A DNA stretch of 64,000 nucleotides from Utricularia gibba (GCA_002189035.1 CM007989.1:4092001-4156000), one strand, 5' to 3'; positions 36,310 through 51,344 are shown, numbered from the stretch's first letter. Notes: a model not told the origin generated them from the sequence alone. Numbers and translations are program-made.

Positions 36310-38990
36310 ATTAATCTCACACTAATGGACTTTCCATTCCCATGCATGAATGTATATATGGTTAATAATTAAACAAGGTCAAACTTACCCTTTGACTTTT
36401 TCTATTCTTATATAAATATTGGAGCACAAATATTGGATGGGCTTATGAGCCGGGTCGGGCCGGGTAGTAAAGTGCTTGATCGGTTTGGACTTAATTCATG
36501 TATAAATGAAATGTATTCAAATTAGTATATTGTTGAATAAAACACCGTAAAATTACGTGAATATTCCCCAATGTTTAGCTAAATGGTATAATTGGTACTT
36601 ACAAATATTATTTTAATTATAACTTTTCAAAACCATTTATAAATGGTCAACATTATTTTCAAATTAGACAAAAATAATCTTCAATATTTACACAAATGGC
36701 ACAATATATGCCCAATTATAAACTCTACTTTTTTCTCCAATTCAATTTTACTATTGTCGATCGATTGTTGTCGATCACCGTTGCCCATCGTCCACGCACC
36801 ACCACTCGCCGCTTGTCGCCCACCGCTGGTGCGAGTGGCTGCGGGCGACGGGCGACGGTGGCTGATGGAAGTTCAGAAAAAATAAAAACTAATTTTATCA
36901 AATTATGAAAAAATAGTGATAAAATATATTCGAATTTTAAATATAGGAGATTAATTATAATTCATTTTTAAAACATCAGGATAAAAAATGATTTAAGTGA
37001 AAAGATAGGAAACTAAATATGCTCCATGCATTAAAATGTGAAATATGAATATATCTGGTACGTTAATATATGAGGACTAAATAAGTTAATAGGGATCAAT
37101 TGTACCATTTTTATTAAATATTTGAGACTAAAGATGTATTCTGAAAAATTTTTGAATGCTGTTTTTATTTTTGTCTTTAATGAAAGTAATTTTACATAAA
37201 ACATTTCCTATTTTTATTTTTTTTTTGACAAAAATAATTTTTAGGTGTAATTAAAAATGAGTCAGAAGTAGAAACTAAAAAAATATTTTATTGTATTTAT
37301 CATTTCTATTTTTACTTCAAATTTTCGAAAATATTTTTGTTTCTACAATTTTTTCAGAACACATTATTTCTATTTCTACTTATAAAAAATTTCTACTTCT
37401 AATTTCTATTTTTTTCAAAAATAAAAACTGCATTAACTAAAATACTACTTATTCGTGTCAATGTTAAACACAATGAAAATGAATGTGGTCTAGGGTCCAT
37501 ACAAAACCCATCCCATGATTAAAATTAAAAATATATTAAGTAATATATATTTGAAAGGTATATTTACAAATTTTTTAATTATTTATTAAGAATTAAGTAT
37601 TAGAAATTATTTTCGAATATAATTTTTTATTTTAACTTGTTAATTAAATTAAAGGTGATTTATAATACTTATTTTAAATTCTATTAATCCATTGAATCAA
37701 ACATTCTCAAACAGCCAGCATAACATAGCACCTGAAATGAATTTGGTTTAGCAGACGCGCCCCCGGAGTCGGGCAACTACGGAGGAGGTATCGGCGTAGC
37801 TGATAGGTGTTTCATTAATTGGTTAATTTGATTCCGCGTGCAAGAAATGCATTTCAGTTTGGTCCCGTGTTTCGTTTTTTGAATGGAGCACTGGCTTGAA
37901 TTTCGCAAGAGATGCATTTCAGTTCGGATTCTTTTGGTTGGGACTTTTTCATTGTATGTTTCATGTATCTAATTTGTGTGATTGAGGTCATTTTGAACAG
38001 CATAAATTTGCTAAATTCAGAACATGTGGGGAGTTTAATGATGATGCTCTGAGAGCATTTACATTGATGAAAAGAGAGGGAAGCTACAGGTTATGAATTA
38101 TGATCCGGCCTTCCTCGAAGGTTATCATCGAAGTTCTCCTGGTCATGCAGAATAATGGCAGTGCTCGCGTTTTATGGTATTGGTTTTGTTTATTGTTTTT
38201 AGTTAGCATGATGCATTGGAGAGCTGGAGTATGCTGATTGTCACTGAGCTGGAAAAATTGTGGGTACACAAATGTGGTGTCATCAGTCCCTTCTTCGGTG
38301 CTGGTGTCGAAGATATTGAATTTTAGAGTGCTATATTATTGCCTTCAAGGCAGGTATTGTATCATACGTTAGTAGATGACATTTGTATCTGTTGCAGTTA
38401 AAAGTGATTTACTGGATCCTGGATTTTTTTTTCCAATTTCCCATAGTTTGAAGGTTAAATTATGATGAAATCAGCCCTCATTGTTTGCATGATAGCATCA
38501 TCATTGGTAGAATTTTGTATGCCACAGGCTGTGTTGGTTACGGAAGACTGTAATGTAATATGCGTCTAAGTTTTGTCACTGTTTGGCTGCATGATGTTAA
38601 CAGCGTCTTCTGGAATTATAGATCACGAAGAAGCCCATAGAAAGAACTTATGAGTGAAAGTCCTTTATCCTGGCGATGAGTTATTTGGCTGGCTTGTTTA
38701 TATATGTCTTAGTGATCTTCTTTGTGTTGACTCTTCATGGTGGCTGTTATGGCTATGCCGAGTCCTCATGGAAATGTTTGACTTGAAGGTGTTTGTGATA
38801 TCATGGTTCCCCAACAAGTGATAGCTACTGTACAAGACCTCAAAATAAGTCTGATTTTTACAATGTTCTTAAATATCCACACACTTTAGTAACTAGACAA
38901 ATGACAAGTGGCCTGCACGGTTTTGAAATGAGGACGCAAATTTTCTTAATTACACCTCCTTTTCATTTCAGAGATTGGTACTACTTGGCT
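36310..38990. other. Intergenic; unassigned GC-richer segment at 37.7-38.9 kb
   Basis: Up to about 37700 it is AT-rich with no gene. From about 37750 to 38900 base composition resembles transcribed sequence. One short frame at 38000-38096 reads HKFAKFRTCGEFNDDALRAF, which looks protein-like but matches no family I recognise and has no clear continuation. It could be an exon of an unknown gene, a UTR, or a relic. Confidence 0.4.
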
Positions 38991-38993
38991 GCA

Positions 38994-39807
38994 TCATGGC
39001 ACAAGGCGGGGGAGAGAAGCATGCCACTCCATTTGCTTCTGTTCTTCTTCCATTTCCCAAATGGAGTCCATATCCCACCAGTAAGAACTTGCCTCTCCTT
39101 TGCTGGTAAACTCGTTGCTGCTTTCCTCAATATCTTTCCAAATATCATCCATGGTGCAGGGCTCAGTCCATTCCTCCACCGTCTTTCCTGCTTCAGACTC
39201 TCCTGCAGCCGTTGAAATCCCCTTGGATTCCTCGGTTGAAGTTGCTGCTTTTTGCTTCTTCGCCCGAGCCTCCTTCCTCATGTGAGTTCTCCAGTAGTTT
39301 TTTATCTCATTATCTGTTCTACCTGGTAACCTCCTCGAAATCCTTGACCATCTGTAAAACATATCAGAAACGATCAACCAAGAGAAGCAGACATTTGAAA
39401 GAAGGAAGCGACCTGTTTCCCCATTTGGAGTGAAGTTCCATAATCAGGTGCTCTTCCCTTGGACTCATCATCCCCCTTTTAAGTTCCGGATTCAAGTAGT
39501 TTACCCAACGCAACCTGCAACTTTTACCTGTTCTTTTCAACCCTACAACCAGCAACAAGTTGACACAGTTAAAACCTCTAGGGCTATGGAGAATTCCCAC
39601 TCCATGCCCTCAAAACTCCCACCTCAACACACATTCTCCCGCCACCTGCAAACCTGATACTTTTGCGATGAAATCCCATCGCCGATCACCCACCAATCCG
39701 ACACAAGATACCAGCTGAAGGTCTTCTTCCTCACTCCATGGCCCTCTTCTGAACTGCTCTCTCTCCATCCTCTTCATTTTTTTTTTCTTTTTGCCTTTTG
39801 TTTCCAC
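38994..39807 (-). CDS. R2R3-MYB transcription factor, MYB48/MYB59/MYB27-like
   Basis: Exons 39807-39654, 39542-39413 (130 bases, the classic R2R3-MYB middle exon) and 39351-38994 give 213 residues. R2 contains spaced Trp residues ([25 protein letters not shown] and [17 protein letters not shown]). R3 follows ([41 protein letters not shown]), including the family signature [13 protein letters not shown]. The short, acidic C-terminal tail with several Trp and Glu residues ([26 protein letters not shown]) suggests an activation region. Closest by eye to MYB59/MYB48, which act in root growth, ion supply and stress responses; the subgroup is an inference. The N-terminal Lys/Met-rich start has three possible ATGs (39807, or codons 11 and 14 of that frame), and the longest is used. 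Confidence 0.93.
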
Positions 39808-39999
39808 TTACTTGCCTTTTATAGAGTTGGAGCTGGTTGGCTTCTCTTCCCATGAATGCAAATGGCTTTTCTCAAGTGCGATTACGTCATCAAACACTAA
39901 AAATGTTCAGACAAACTGTTCTTCATGGGAGCTCCGGATGCTTTCTAACATTGCATCGATTGCAGGCAAGAAAACCTCCCCACGTTTCACTTTCACTAA

Positions 40000-42961
40000 T
40001 CCATGTTGTATGAAAATGCATGTAGAAAACTGCACTTTGAGTTTGTTCACGACGCATATGTTGTTGATATATATGACCTGGTTTTTCGTAATGTGTTATA
40101 TGTAAAACATTTAGGATTCATTAGGTAGTATGTTTTTAATTTGTTCGTTAATTAAAAATAAAATTATTTTATACAAAAATAAATAATTTGAAAAATATGA
40201 TTATATTTTGTATATAATGTTATTTAAAGAATGATTTTTCATTATTTGTTTGATAAAAAATTTTATAATAAAATGGTTTTAAAAATAATAAGGGTAATAA
40301 CCTATTTTATCATCATGATATCAACTAAATAAATCTAATAGATGAGTTTGTGTTTCATGATTAATGTAGTCTGAAATAAAAAATAATAATTAGATATCTA
40401 ATCCTTAATACTAAATATGACCGTTTATTAAATATACCATCAATATGTGTTATTTAACATACAGTAATCATACAAACACAAAGTCTTACATGACTCATTT
40501 AACTACATTTATTCTAAATATATTTATAATAATATTTTAAATAAAAATGTTAAAAATGTCTTTCAAATTCATTTTCAATTATAATCATATTTATCTAAAT
40601 AAAAATAATTTAAACATATTATCGATTAAATTATCATTTCAAAGAGACGCTTTGTATGAAATATAATGATATTTTCATGAGTAGACCCGTGATTCATACA
40701 TTTGTTATGTTGATAAGATAATTCTACGAGAATATTTCTCCAACAAAATTATTATTATTATTATATATGGAAAAAATGAGCACCACTAATCAATTTTAAA
40801 GTTAGCTTAACGTGTCATGTAATTGTTAAGCCGTACATTTTAATATGATTGTGGGGTAATTAATCATTAATCATGAGCAGCGTGTGGGAATGGTATGAGA
40901 ATTGAGTGGTTGTTATCCAGACACGTGGCGGTCGGCTGGCCGTGGGATGGATAGGATAATGGATGGGTATTGAGTGGTGGGATTTGATGTCAGGGTCACT
41001 GATAAGTGCCTGTCCATTTTGCAATCTGCATTGCTAATCTTCACCGCCATTTAATTAACTAAATTTATTTTGACTTCCATTTTTAAATATATATTTTCAA
41101 ATACATATATTAATTCTTAATTTTTTTAATATTTAATAATTTATATAAACAGTAGTAATCTAAACTAAAGAAAATAAGGATGGTATCTTAAATTTGAAAT
41201 GAAAATCCAATCATGAGTCATTAAATAAGAAAATTACACCAATATTTTATATTAGTTTCTACTTTTAGTATTTTTTTATCATTTTTTATTTTTAATATAA
41301 ATAGTGTATTTCGTTTCCAATGATAAAATCTATATCTAATGATACAATTAATTTTTCAAAATTTTGATGTATTAATATAATTAACTCCCAACAGTTTTTA
41401 TCTCTTACTATTTGAACATCAGAAATAATTAGTACTCCTATTCAATAAACTAAATACAATTAGTTGAGAATTAATTTTATGTAAATTTTTAAACATTTAA
41501 AAACTAATAATATCAATTATCTCAAATATTAGAGATTATTTATGTCAAAATAATGAATGTAAATTTTATGATTATGAAAATATTGAATTTAATTAAACTA
41601 CATTTTTAAAAAGCGAGAATAATATTAAAATAGTAAGAATTATTTTTATAAATTTTATAAACAGTAGAGACCAACTGCGTAAAAAACCCATTATTAAATT
41701 TGATAATTTACTTCAAAATTTCGTTTTTCGGATCAAATTAAAATTCCTAAATCCAAACATTGACCCCCCAAAAGTAAAATAAAAGTGGGGAGAATTTGGA
41801 TCGTGCACTTGACTTATTTTACAAAATGATTTATCACCTCCCGAGTAGCCACTTTGTCGACTGCTGATTGGTTGACTTTGGAAAATGGTTCATATGATCA
41901 ATATAATCCAGGGTTATTACAAGATAATGAATGCTAAGGGAGCATTTGGTAATTTACTTAAAAATAAAATATAATTTAAATATTTAGATTTGAATTATTG
42001 TACCAAAAAAGATATTAAATAAAGTATTTCGGAAATCAATCATATTTTTTTAGGTGTGTTTACAAATTTTATTTGTAAGATTTTATAGATATATATAATA
42101 TTTTATAATAAACTGAATTACATATATTGATAAATATATGTAATTATTTATAAAAATTAATTTTCAGTTTTTTATATTCTAAATATAAATTAATTTTATA
42201 TTAGTCATTATAAAAAACTACTTCTAAATATATATGGATTAGTATTGTAATGTCAAGGAAAAATGGAAGAAGGTTAGGTAAATCTCACATCGGTTATGCA
42301 TGGAGAAGAAAACAAGATTAAGTAAAATGATCACACAAATCATGTTTGATAGATTTTTCCAAGCATAGCAGAAGGTCCTTGAAAGAAATTCTAAAATTAA
42401 ACGTGTTTAGTATGGAGTAATGTCAGAATGATTAGACTTTTGGGAAAGTATGCTAAACCGAAAAAAATATAAAATCATAAAAAGTAGATGTTCAAAATGT
42501 ATAATATCATGCAAAACTGACATAGTTTATCATTACAAATATACTAATTACAATTATTTATGAAGTTTTTTTTTTCAAATATAGCTAAATGATCTTTTAT
42601 ATTATATGTTATAATATTGATAGATTTTTCTATAATAAAGTTTTATAGCTTTAACATAATAAATATATTTTAAAACAATAATTTAAAATAAAATTATTGA
42701 ATTTATTAAAAATATATCCTGTCAATCATGGTGCAAAGAACCAACGCGGTTCCATTTTCCGTTTCTTTTTTTGGAAGCGGTGAAAATGAGGGATTGTGTA
42801 GAGTAAAACAGATTCGGAAAGTACGGTAACCATTTTTAACTTTTAACCAGCGGTAAATTCGTGAAAGGAGACTGGGATCGCGAGAGGAAGGAACGGCGGC
42901 GTATTGATAAGCTTTCAGGAAATCGGAGGTGCCGTCGACATTCCCATTCTCCCATCCTTCA
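40000..42961. other. Intergenic AT-rich stretch
   Basis: No gene is seen in about 3 kb. A short GC-richer island at about 40860-41040 includes the G-box-like CACGTGGCGG at 40922, about 1.1 kb upstream of the MYB gene. A MITE-like start (TAAGGGAGCATTTGGTAATTTACTT) is at 41936, without a defined other end. Confidence 0.5.
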
Positions 42962-44631
<1,670 letters not shown>

Positions 44632-45094
44632 ATGCACAACCAGTCACTTAACTAGTGGCTGCTTTTCTATAAAGAAACAACAGGCAAGGAGGATAGGAAA
44701 TATAACCATGGGAGCTTGATGTTGGCAAACTGCTTTGTCTCTGTGTTATGCTATATGATTCTTGAGTGCAAATTGTTGAAACATAGCTTCTTATCACTAG
44801 TGTGTTGTGCTTCTTGGATGCTTGGTGATGTTGTTGCCCGTTCCTGGCATCATCAAAACAATGCTAGAAAAGAACTGAATTATTCTGGCTATTGTTCTCA
44901 GGGTGCAAATTATTCTTTTTTAAATTAATTATAAATATTCTCTTTGGGGAAGGAATAAAGAACACTGCGAGTATTCCACACGCATTCTCGGCGGTGCTTT
45001 ACTCTCTCTCTCTCTCGCTCGCCTATCCCCAGCTTATTCGCAGCCCTAAATTCTCTCTATCGGCGTGTCCGGTCGGAGCTCCTTCATCGGCGCC

Positions 45095-46050
45095 ATGGTG
45101 ATGTTTTTTCTCCGTTCCTCTCTTGCCGTCGAGTGTTTATAAACGCTACTCCGTGAAAAAAATTGATCTTCGCGTGACTGGAATTTTTTTTATGGTTAAT
45201 TTATTCGTGTGCGCGGCGTCGGAAGTATTGATCGATCACTTTACGTATCGGCAGCTGTACCTCGATTGCTTGTTTCTGAAATTTTATGTTTTGATAGAAA
45301 ACTTCTTTTTTCCTGGAATATTTCCTATGAAGTATGATGCTGTAAATGCTTCTTGCTTGTAGAGGTGCTTGTCTAGGGGTTGTTCTTTGACTGTGAGCCG
45401 CTTTTATGCGAATGAGTATCATCATGGCGTTTTTCAGTAGATTTCTTATGCCGTCTTGGTTTTGGTGAACTTGAGTCATGGATTACTGTATTTTACTTGT
45501 GTGGATTTTCACCATCAGTATTCTTGAGCTGCATCTTCCTGTTTCAGGCGAATGCGGCTTCTGGAATGGCTGTTAATGATGAATGCAAGCTGAAGTTTTT
45601 GGAGCTGAAAGCCAAACGCACACACCGCTTCATTGTGTTCAAGATCGAGGAGAAGCAAAAAGAGGTTATGGTGGAAAAGCTTGGTGAGCCCAGTGAGACA
45701 TATGAAAGCTTTGCGGCGAGCTTGCCTGCTGAGGAGTGCCGATACGCTGTTTATGATTTTGAGTTTTTGACTGAAGGGAATGTTCCAAAGAGCAGGATTT
45801 TCTTTATCGCATGGTTATTCCCCTTCTTTGATTCCAGTGCCTCCCACATTTACCAGGTTTATCAGGGCACCAGCAACTTCTGATCATTTTTGCTCTCAGG
45901 TCCCCTGACACCGCGAGAGTGAGGAACAAAATGATCTATGCAAGCTCGAAGGATAGGTTCAAGAGGGAATTAGATGGCATTCAGATAGAGCTACAAGCTA
46001 CTGATCCGACGGAGATGGCTCTTGAAGTTCTTCAGAGTCGTGCCAACTAG
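45095..46050 (+). CDS. ADF: Actin-depolymerizing factor (ADF/cofilin)
   Basis: Exon 1 (45095-45097) supplies only the ATG, as in all plant ADF genes. Exons 45548-45813 and 45900-46050 complete 139 residues. The N terminus [20 protein letters not shown] includes the regulatory serine next to Gly-Met. Actin-binding segments follow (KKxxR-type helix in [20 protein letters not shown] and the ECRYAVYDF strand), ending [13 protein letters not shown] severs and depolymerises actin filaments in the cytosol and nucleus and is controlled by phosphorylation of that serine and by pH. Donors and acceptors are GT-AG. The gene is intact. Confidence 0.96.
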
Positions 46051-46785
46051 ATTGGTGGGATGTAGCAGAATTCCATTCTTGCTCTTCGCTCATTCTCGAA
46101 GTGTTTTCCCCTCCCGGGAACTCCGGTACCTCGCATATACGCTGGTCTTTCCTTCTCATCCTTTTACTACTTTCGGTTTGACTATGCATTGTGTTGGCTG
46201 GATTACCATCTTTGTAGTGCTTGCTTATGATATTAAGAATGCAATCTGGGAATCTCTCTTGTTGGGTCCTTGAAGAATAAATCTAAATGTTGCATGTGCA
46301 AGTGGTTTAACTACTGGCTACAACACCAACAAACTGAACTTCTCGCAGCTAGTGAAGATTGCATATTCTCAATGATCAGTTGCGATTTGAGCACAAGGCA
46401 TGAGTTGGAGTTAGTGTGTTTTGACTGCCACAGGGAATAACCAACAGAGCGAGTTTGTTTTTGTAGAGACACGGAAGCCCCATTCCCATTCACTACAAAG
46501 ATGATGGATTAACAAATTTACAGTTCACCAACTACTACCACAAGGCTAGCCACAGATGTTCTACATTTGCTCCCACTGCGACAAGCAATGGAAGCAAGAA
46601 AAATCTAAGACAATAGCTGAGAATGAACCCAACATAAAGGGATAGATGATACATGACAGCAGTGGGAGCTTTTTCTCAGACACAATGTGATCTCTGTATA
46701 GAAATTCAATGTAAATAAAGTCGACTGATGATACAGGAAAGCTGGGATTTTGCTCAGACCAGAGTGATTACCTCCTGCCTGATGA
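46051..46785. other. Convergent 3' region between ADF and the HSP20-like gene
   Basis: It holds the two 3' untranslated regions and short spacer DNA. No further gene is recognised. Confidence 0.6.
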
Positions 46786-48252
46786 TCACACGAACTCGTT
46801 TGGCGGACGAAGGCTCACAGTGACCTCATGCTCCTCAGGTCCAACCCGATGTTTTGGAACTTTAATTTCAAGAACCGTTCCCGTCTTGTCGAAATATGCT
46901 TCAAGCACTGCATCATCTGGGATCCGAGTAGGTAGTGGTATTTCTCTTCTGAATTCCCCTGAAGGGCAATGTTCAGGAGCTGGATCTGTGAGCTTGAATG
47001 TCCTATCTTTCCTCTGGATGAAGGGCACGCATCCAGTGCTCACAGATGAGATTTTTACCACACCGTAGGTGAGATTGTTCCACCAGTGAACTTTTACCTT
47101 CTCAGGATCAGAAAAGGGCAATGCCACAAGTATAAGGTATCCCTCTTCATCCTCATAGATAGCTTTGGCTCCTGTGACAGGGCCATAAACGTTTTTCATC
47201 ACCCCAGAAAATTCACTAAGCCACGGAGGCTCAACAGGATGGAACTCTGCTTCATGAACATGGTCTGTGTTTATGCAATCTTGATCACTTCCTTGGGAAA
47301 ATAAATCCTTCCTCTTCTTGTTACAAGCAGTGGAGATATCCGCTGAATTGCCATTCTCCGTTGACAAATTTAAACTTGACCCATTGAGCAGCTTCCTAGA
47401 GGGGTGTTGCAGATTATTCTTCAGAGGTGGAAACGCTCTGTCAAGCACAAAATCTGTATTTGGAAGATTTCTCCATGAGCTGAAGTCTTTTGCCTCAGGT
47501 GGAACAGAAAAGTTTAGATCCCGACCCGTCAACTCCATCCATTTCTTCTGGTCTTCTTCATCAAGACCCGTAAGATTGGGAGATGGGACAAGTTCTATAC
47601 CATGTAAGCACTGAGGATTCGAGAGCCCCCTGTAATGCTTCCTCTGCATCTTGTGGGATCTCACAAAACCACTATCCACAGTAAAGGGAAATAGCGGCTG
47701 TCCCTGGCGTGAGTGGCCATTCATATAGCTTCTCAACTGCATCTTACCAAGCGCATTCTCAGGTCTCTCCTTGAAAACCCACATATACATATTCTCCATG
47801 TCATGCTGCACAATGAAGATATCTAGCTGAAGATCAGACTTTTCGAAACCATTGCAATCCACTCCCGTATTACACTTGGATTTTTCCTTCAAAACAGGCT
47901 TGAAGTAGTAGTTGAAAAAGAACCATGCGCCCCATACACTGTCCAACCTCTTGGCACATTTCTTCCCTGTTCTGGGCAGATCAATGAGTTTGCTGTTATC
48001 AACAGTATCGTTGATTTGATTCCCAAGGTTCACTTCAAGCATATCGAAGTAATCATGGTTCCATGGAGGAGGTGGCGGACTTGGCTCCACAGATAACGGC
48101 AGGTTGATATCCGGTGGCCCAGGAAGAATAACCGGCCTATTCATATCGCGGTCCACCTCCTCGTGAGAGGCGGCGGCAACTGAATCTATAGACAAATATG
48201 TCGACGGAGGAAAATTATCGATACTCAAATTGGTTAGAAAATCCTCCCTCAT
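46786..48252 (-). CDS. HSP20-like chaperone superfamily protein, SLT1-like
   Basis: A single uninterrupted frame of 488 residues starts at MREDFLTNLSIDNFPPSTYL. The upstream 27 codons of the same frame (to 48333) look like leader sequence. A proline-rich segment follows (VEPSPPPPPWNHDYFDMLEVNLG), then a conserved core (RTGKKCAKRLDSVWGAWFFF, FKPVLKEKSKCN, MYMWVFKERPENALGKMQLRSYMNGHSRQG). The C-terminal ~110 residues have an alpha-crystallin/HSP20-like fold (EDEEGYLILVALPFSDPEKVKVHW ... VLEIKVPKHR). This architecture matches the plant SLT1 (sodium/lithium tolerance) group and its relatives, whose biochemical role is poorly defined. The SLT1 name is from memory of the family and is moderately sure. 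Site II motifs occur upstream (48719-48731). Confidence 0.8.
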   Translation of the reverse strand: MREDFLTNLSIDNFPPSTYLSIDSVAAASHEEVDRDMNRPVILPGPPDINLPLSVEPSPPPPPWNHDYFDMLEVNLGNQINDTVDNSKLIDLPRTGKKCAKRLDSVWGAWFFFNYYFKPVLKEKSKCNTGVDCNGFEKSDLQLDIFIVQHDMENMYMWVFKERPENALGKMQLRSYMNGHSRQGQPLFPFTVDSGFVRSHKMQRKHYRGLSNPQCLHGIELVPSPNLTGLDEEDQKKWMELTGRDLNFSVPPEAKDFSSWRNLPNTDFVLDRAFPPLKNNLQHPSRKLLNGSSLNLSTENGNSADISTACNKKRKDLFSQGSDQDCINTDHVHEAEFHPVEPPWLSEFSGVMKNVYGPVTGAKAIYEDEEGYLILVALPFSDPEKVKVHWWNNLTYGVVKISSVSTGCVPFIQRKDRTFKLTDPAPEHCPSGEFRREIPLPTRIPDDAVLEAYFDKTGTVLEIKVPKHRVGPEEHEVTVSLRPPNEFV

Positions 48253-48694
48253 TTCCGAAATCCAAATCCCAAATCCGACTGTGATTACAGCATCAAGCCT
48301 AGGCCACACAAACCAAAATGGATAACGGCTCACCTTCCCATCCTTGGAAGACGAAATCCTTGACGAATTTCACCGATTCCGGAAGACGCCCGATTCAGTG
48401 AAATCAGCGAAGAGCAACAATAAAGCGAAACGGGTCAAGCATCGTCAAACGCACGCGGCGCTAGGAATATACCATCAGAGCGCGTTGCTGGCCGGATGAG
48501 AGAAATCTTCAAAGGTCTTCGGGGAGGTGCGGTGCTGGGCTCAGGCTCCGGTTCACCGTGGAGACTAGAGAGCTCGGAAATGAAAGCAGAAAGCGAGAAT
48601 CAAACGGCGACGGATTCCGTTAGAGCGACGCGTGGCATAAAACGGCGACGACATTTTCCGTCACAAAAATAAGGCCTCCTGTAAACGGCGTAAA

Positions 48695-48731
48695 AGCCCA
48701 TCCAATTTGGAACCCAAATGGGCCCGGCCCA
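48695..48731 (-). promoter_or_regulatory. Site II motifs upstream of the HSP20-like gene
   Basis: AGCCCA (about 48695), TGGGCC (48719) and GGCCCA (48726) lie about 450 bases upstream of the start codon. These are TCP-binding site II elements common to housekeeping promoters. Confidence 0.45.
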
Positions 48732-49173
48732 AAACACACCTTTTTTCGTGATTTTTGATATTTTTATTTTATGAATATTTTCAGTTTTTTTCCACTTTAA
48801 ATTCAAAAAAGTGAATATTGAAATAAAAATTACATTCATGGCCTTGTGGGGAGCTCGGATTTAATACGTAACCCTCCACCTAAATACGCGTGTACCACAC
48901 CTCTCAGCCATTTAATTCCTTCAAGTAGTTGTGAGTTGCGTCAACGAAAGTGGACCCCACCTCCATATGTTTTCCTTTTTTTCTTTTTTTTTGGCGTTGC
49001 AGACTGCAGTCCACATGCCATTCTGTCTCATATGCTTCTACGAAATGACACTTTTACCCCAACCATTTTCAAGAGTCGAGGGTCTATGTAGAGATTAACA
49101 AAATGGATTATTAGGAATTTAATTTATTCTTCTTTTTTGTAGTGACCGAGTGAAGAAGAAAACAATGGCGGGA

Positions 49174-51341
49174 TCACGCAGAAGATCTCCAGATTCTTCC
49201 CTGTAACGAGATAACGATGACGGAGACGTCATCGTGGTATCGCCGACGATCGCCTTGAGGAATCTCCAGTAGGTCGTAGAAGCCCATCCCTGAAACGCGG
49301 ACAATGAGTGAGCCTGACGATCGCCGTTCTCCTAATGAGAGGTACAACGAACCTGATGCCTTTGCCGCGCGGAAGAGCGATTCCTCGACCAAATGCTGCG
49401 CCGGGTCGCCCTCCGGCGACCATGACAAGAAAAGCTCAACTTTAGCGACGGCCTCTTCATTCGTGAAGTACTGATAGAGCCCATCTGAGGAAAGTATCAG
49501 GAACTGGTCTCGTGAAGTTATTGTGTGGTGATGGAGCGACGGCTTGCAGTTTATGTACGAGGAGCTTCCCACGTAGTCGATTCTGAACATCTCTAGAAGC
49601 GCACTGTTCCAATTCGGCTGTTAAAAATGAAGTATGAGTTGGAAGATTCAATGGACTGTAAGAAGACAGCAGCCGCTTCTCTGAAATGGGAGTCATCATC
49701 TACCTGCTTCAGAAATCCAGCTCCGAAGGCTCTGGTGACTTTCAGTGAACCTTTTACTCGCCCATTGATGACGGCGGAAGCATCCTCCGGGTGTTCTTTC
49801 CGGATTCTAGAAGTTTCCTCTTGGGTCGAAGTGCTGTGCTCCATCGTTAGCTGCAACGGCGTGAGAGGGTCGTAAGAGGTTTCTTCTTTGATTCTCTCAA
49901 GCTGCTGGCTCCAGAGGTCTGGTTCCTTTTTCTGAGCCAAAATGGCTCGAGAATCGCCCACATTCATGATGTAGACATCATCGTGTTTCATCACCATGAC
50001 GAGGACACAGGAGCCCATTAAAGACAACTCAGGATTCTCCATTAACATCGTATCAGTGATCTCGAGGTAGGACTCCTCTGTTTTCTGGAGTGCTCGGGAG
50101 AGTGCTTCTAAAACATCCTCGTGGTTTGAGGTTGGTCTGCTTTTGTTCAGTCTCCGATCAAGTTCCAATCTTTCACGGTTCCATTGGCACCTCCATCGTT
50201 TCTGATGCTCCTCCCGAGTTTTAGCTGCTCCTCTGTATTTACTCCTCAGAGTCCATTTTCTTTCCCCATACACCGTACCGGAATAAGGATCTTGTTCACC
50301 AGCTTTCGAGCAGCTTTCTTTCGATTTTTCCGCGGAAAGGTCTCCGTTGTGGCGACGATTAAAGTCGAAGTCTGCTTTCGCAGAGCTTGAATTTGAAAGA
50401 GACAAGGTTCGGTTGCCGTCATCGTCCCAGAGAATGCCTTTGAGCTCTTTTCGAACAGAAGAATACAGATTTGATAGCAAAAAATCCGGCGCATCTGGGC
50501 CGTTGAAACCGTCGTAAATCCCAACGAAAACCCAACCTTCATCTTCAGAAACCACCACATGAACTCGATCTTCACCGGCTTTCCCCTGAGCCCACTGCAG
50601 ATTCTGGGTTTCCCGTGAATTGTCGTCGTCGTCGTCTTCCAAGCAAAAACCAGTGGTGATGGTGAACTGATTCTTCCTTCGGATCCAGTCGCCATTCTCC
50701 TTAATCGCTACAGCTCCTTTGATGGGAGCAACTATTGAGTTCTGCCCACTCTTGATTCCTCTAGACAGAGCACGCTTCAGAACTCCGAATAAGGAAACTC
50801 TGGATTTAAACGCGAATCCGCCATGGGAGTAGCTTCTAAGGAAGTGATTACCCTCATCAACGGAGGCTCTCTCAATCGGGCCAGACATGAATCCTCTTTC
50901 CAAAGGCCCCGAATTCGGGATCAACCCAGAATAAAACAGAGGCCCTGAGTGAGCCGATGAGTTGTCTCTAGGAATCGGTTGGAGAGGAAGAGAAGCGAAA
51001 GAATTCGAGCTCTCAAAAGTAGAAGCTCTATCGTTACAGGAGTAGAAATCAAGCAACGATGTCGAGAGCGGAGTGGAAGTGTTGGCACTCACAGCGGCGC
51101 CGGAAATAGGCTTAAACGTCGTCGTTACCGTGGAAGCCGTCTCCAAAGGATCGAGATGTTTTCCGTCTTGTGGGCGTACGTAGCAAAACGAGTACCCCAA
51201 ATCATCAAAAGCATCGGAAGCCACCATACCCACTTTAAGATCCCCGCTGCTGCGGCGCCGGCGAAGGGTGGAATCATCATGACACTGTCGTGGAGAAACC
51301 CCGGTGAAGCAGTGAGCCAGTTTGCCTACTCCGTTGCCCAT
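49174..51341 (-). CDS. Protein phosphatase 2C, POLTERGEIST / POL-like (PLL) type
   Basis: Exons 51341-49704, 49617-49353 and 49289-49174 join exactly to 672 residues. The start [11 protein letters not shown] carries Gly-2 and a nearby Cys. POL and PLL1 are held at the plasma membrane by such lipid anchors, so this supports the start chosen, although the open frame extends upstream. A long variable N-terminal half precedes the PP2C domain. PP2C motifs: [26 protein letters not shown] (metal-binding Asp), [58 protein letters not shown], and [13 protein letters not shown]. The insert rich in charged residues inside the domain is typical of this clade. POL/PLL phosphatases act downstream of CLAVATA-type signalling in stem-cell and organ asymmetry. 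The gene is intact. Confidence 0.93.
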
Positions 51342-51344
51342 TAA

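Noticed and set aside
38000-38160. Possible C/D-box snoRNA (TGATGA and CTGA-like words)
   Set aside because: Words are too short and the spacing and terminal stem are not convincing.
49457-49699. Alternative frames through the POL-like introns
   Set aside because: The GT-AG introns at 49703-49618 and 49352-49290 give an exact family match, so these frames are read-through artefacts.
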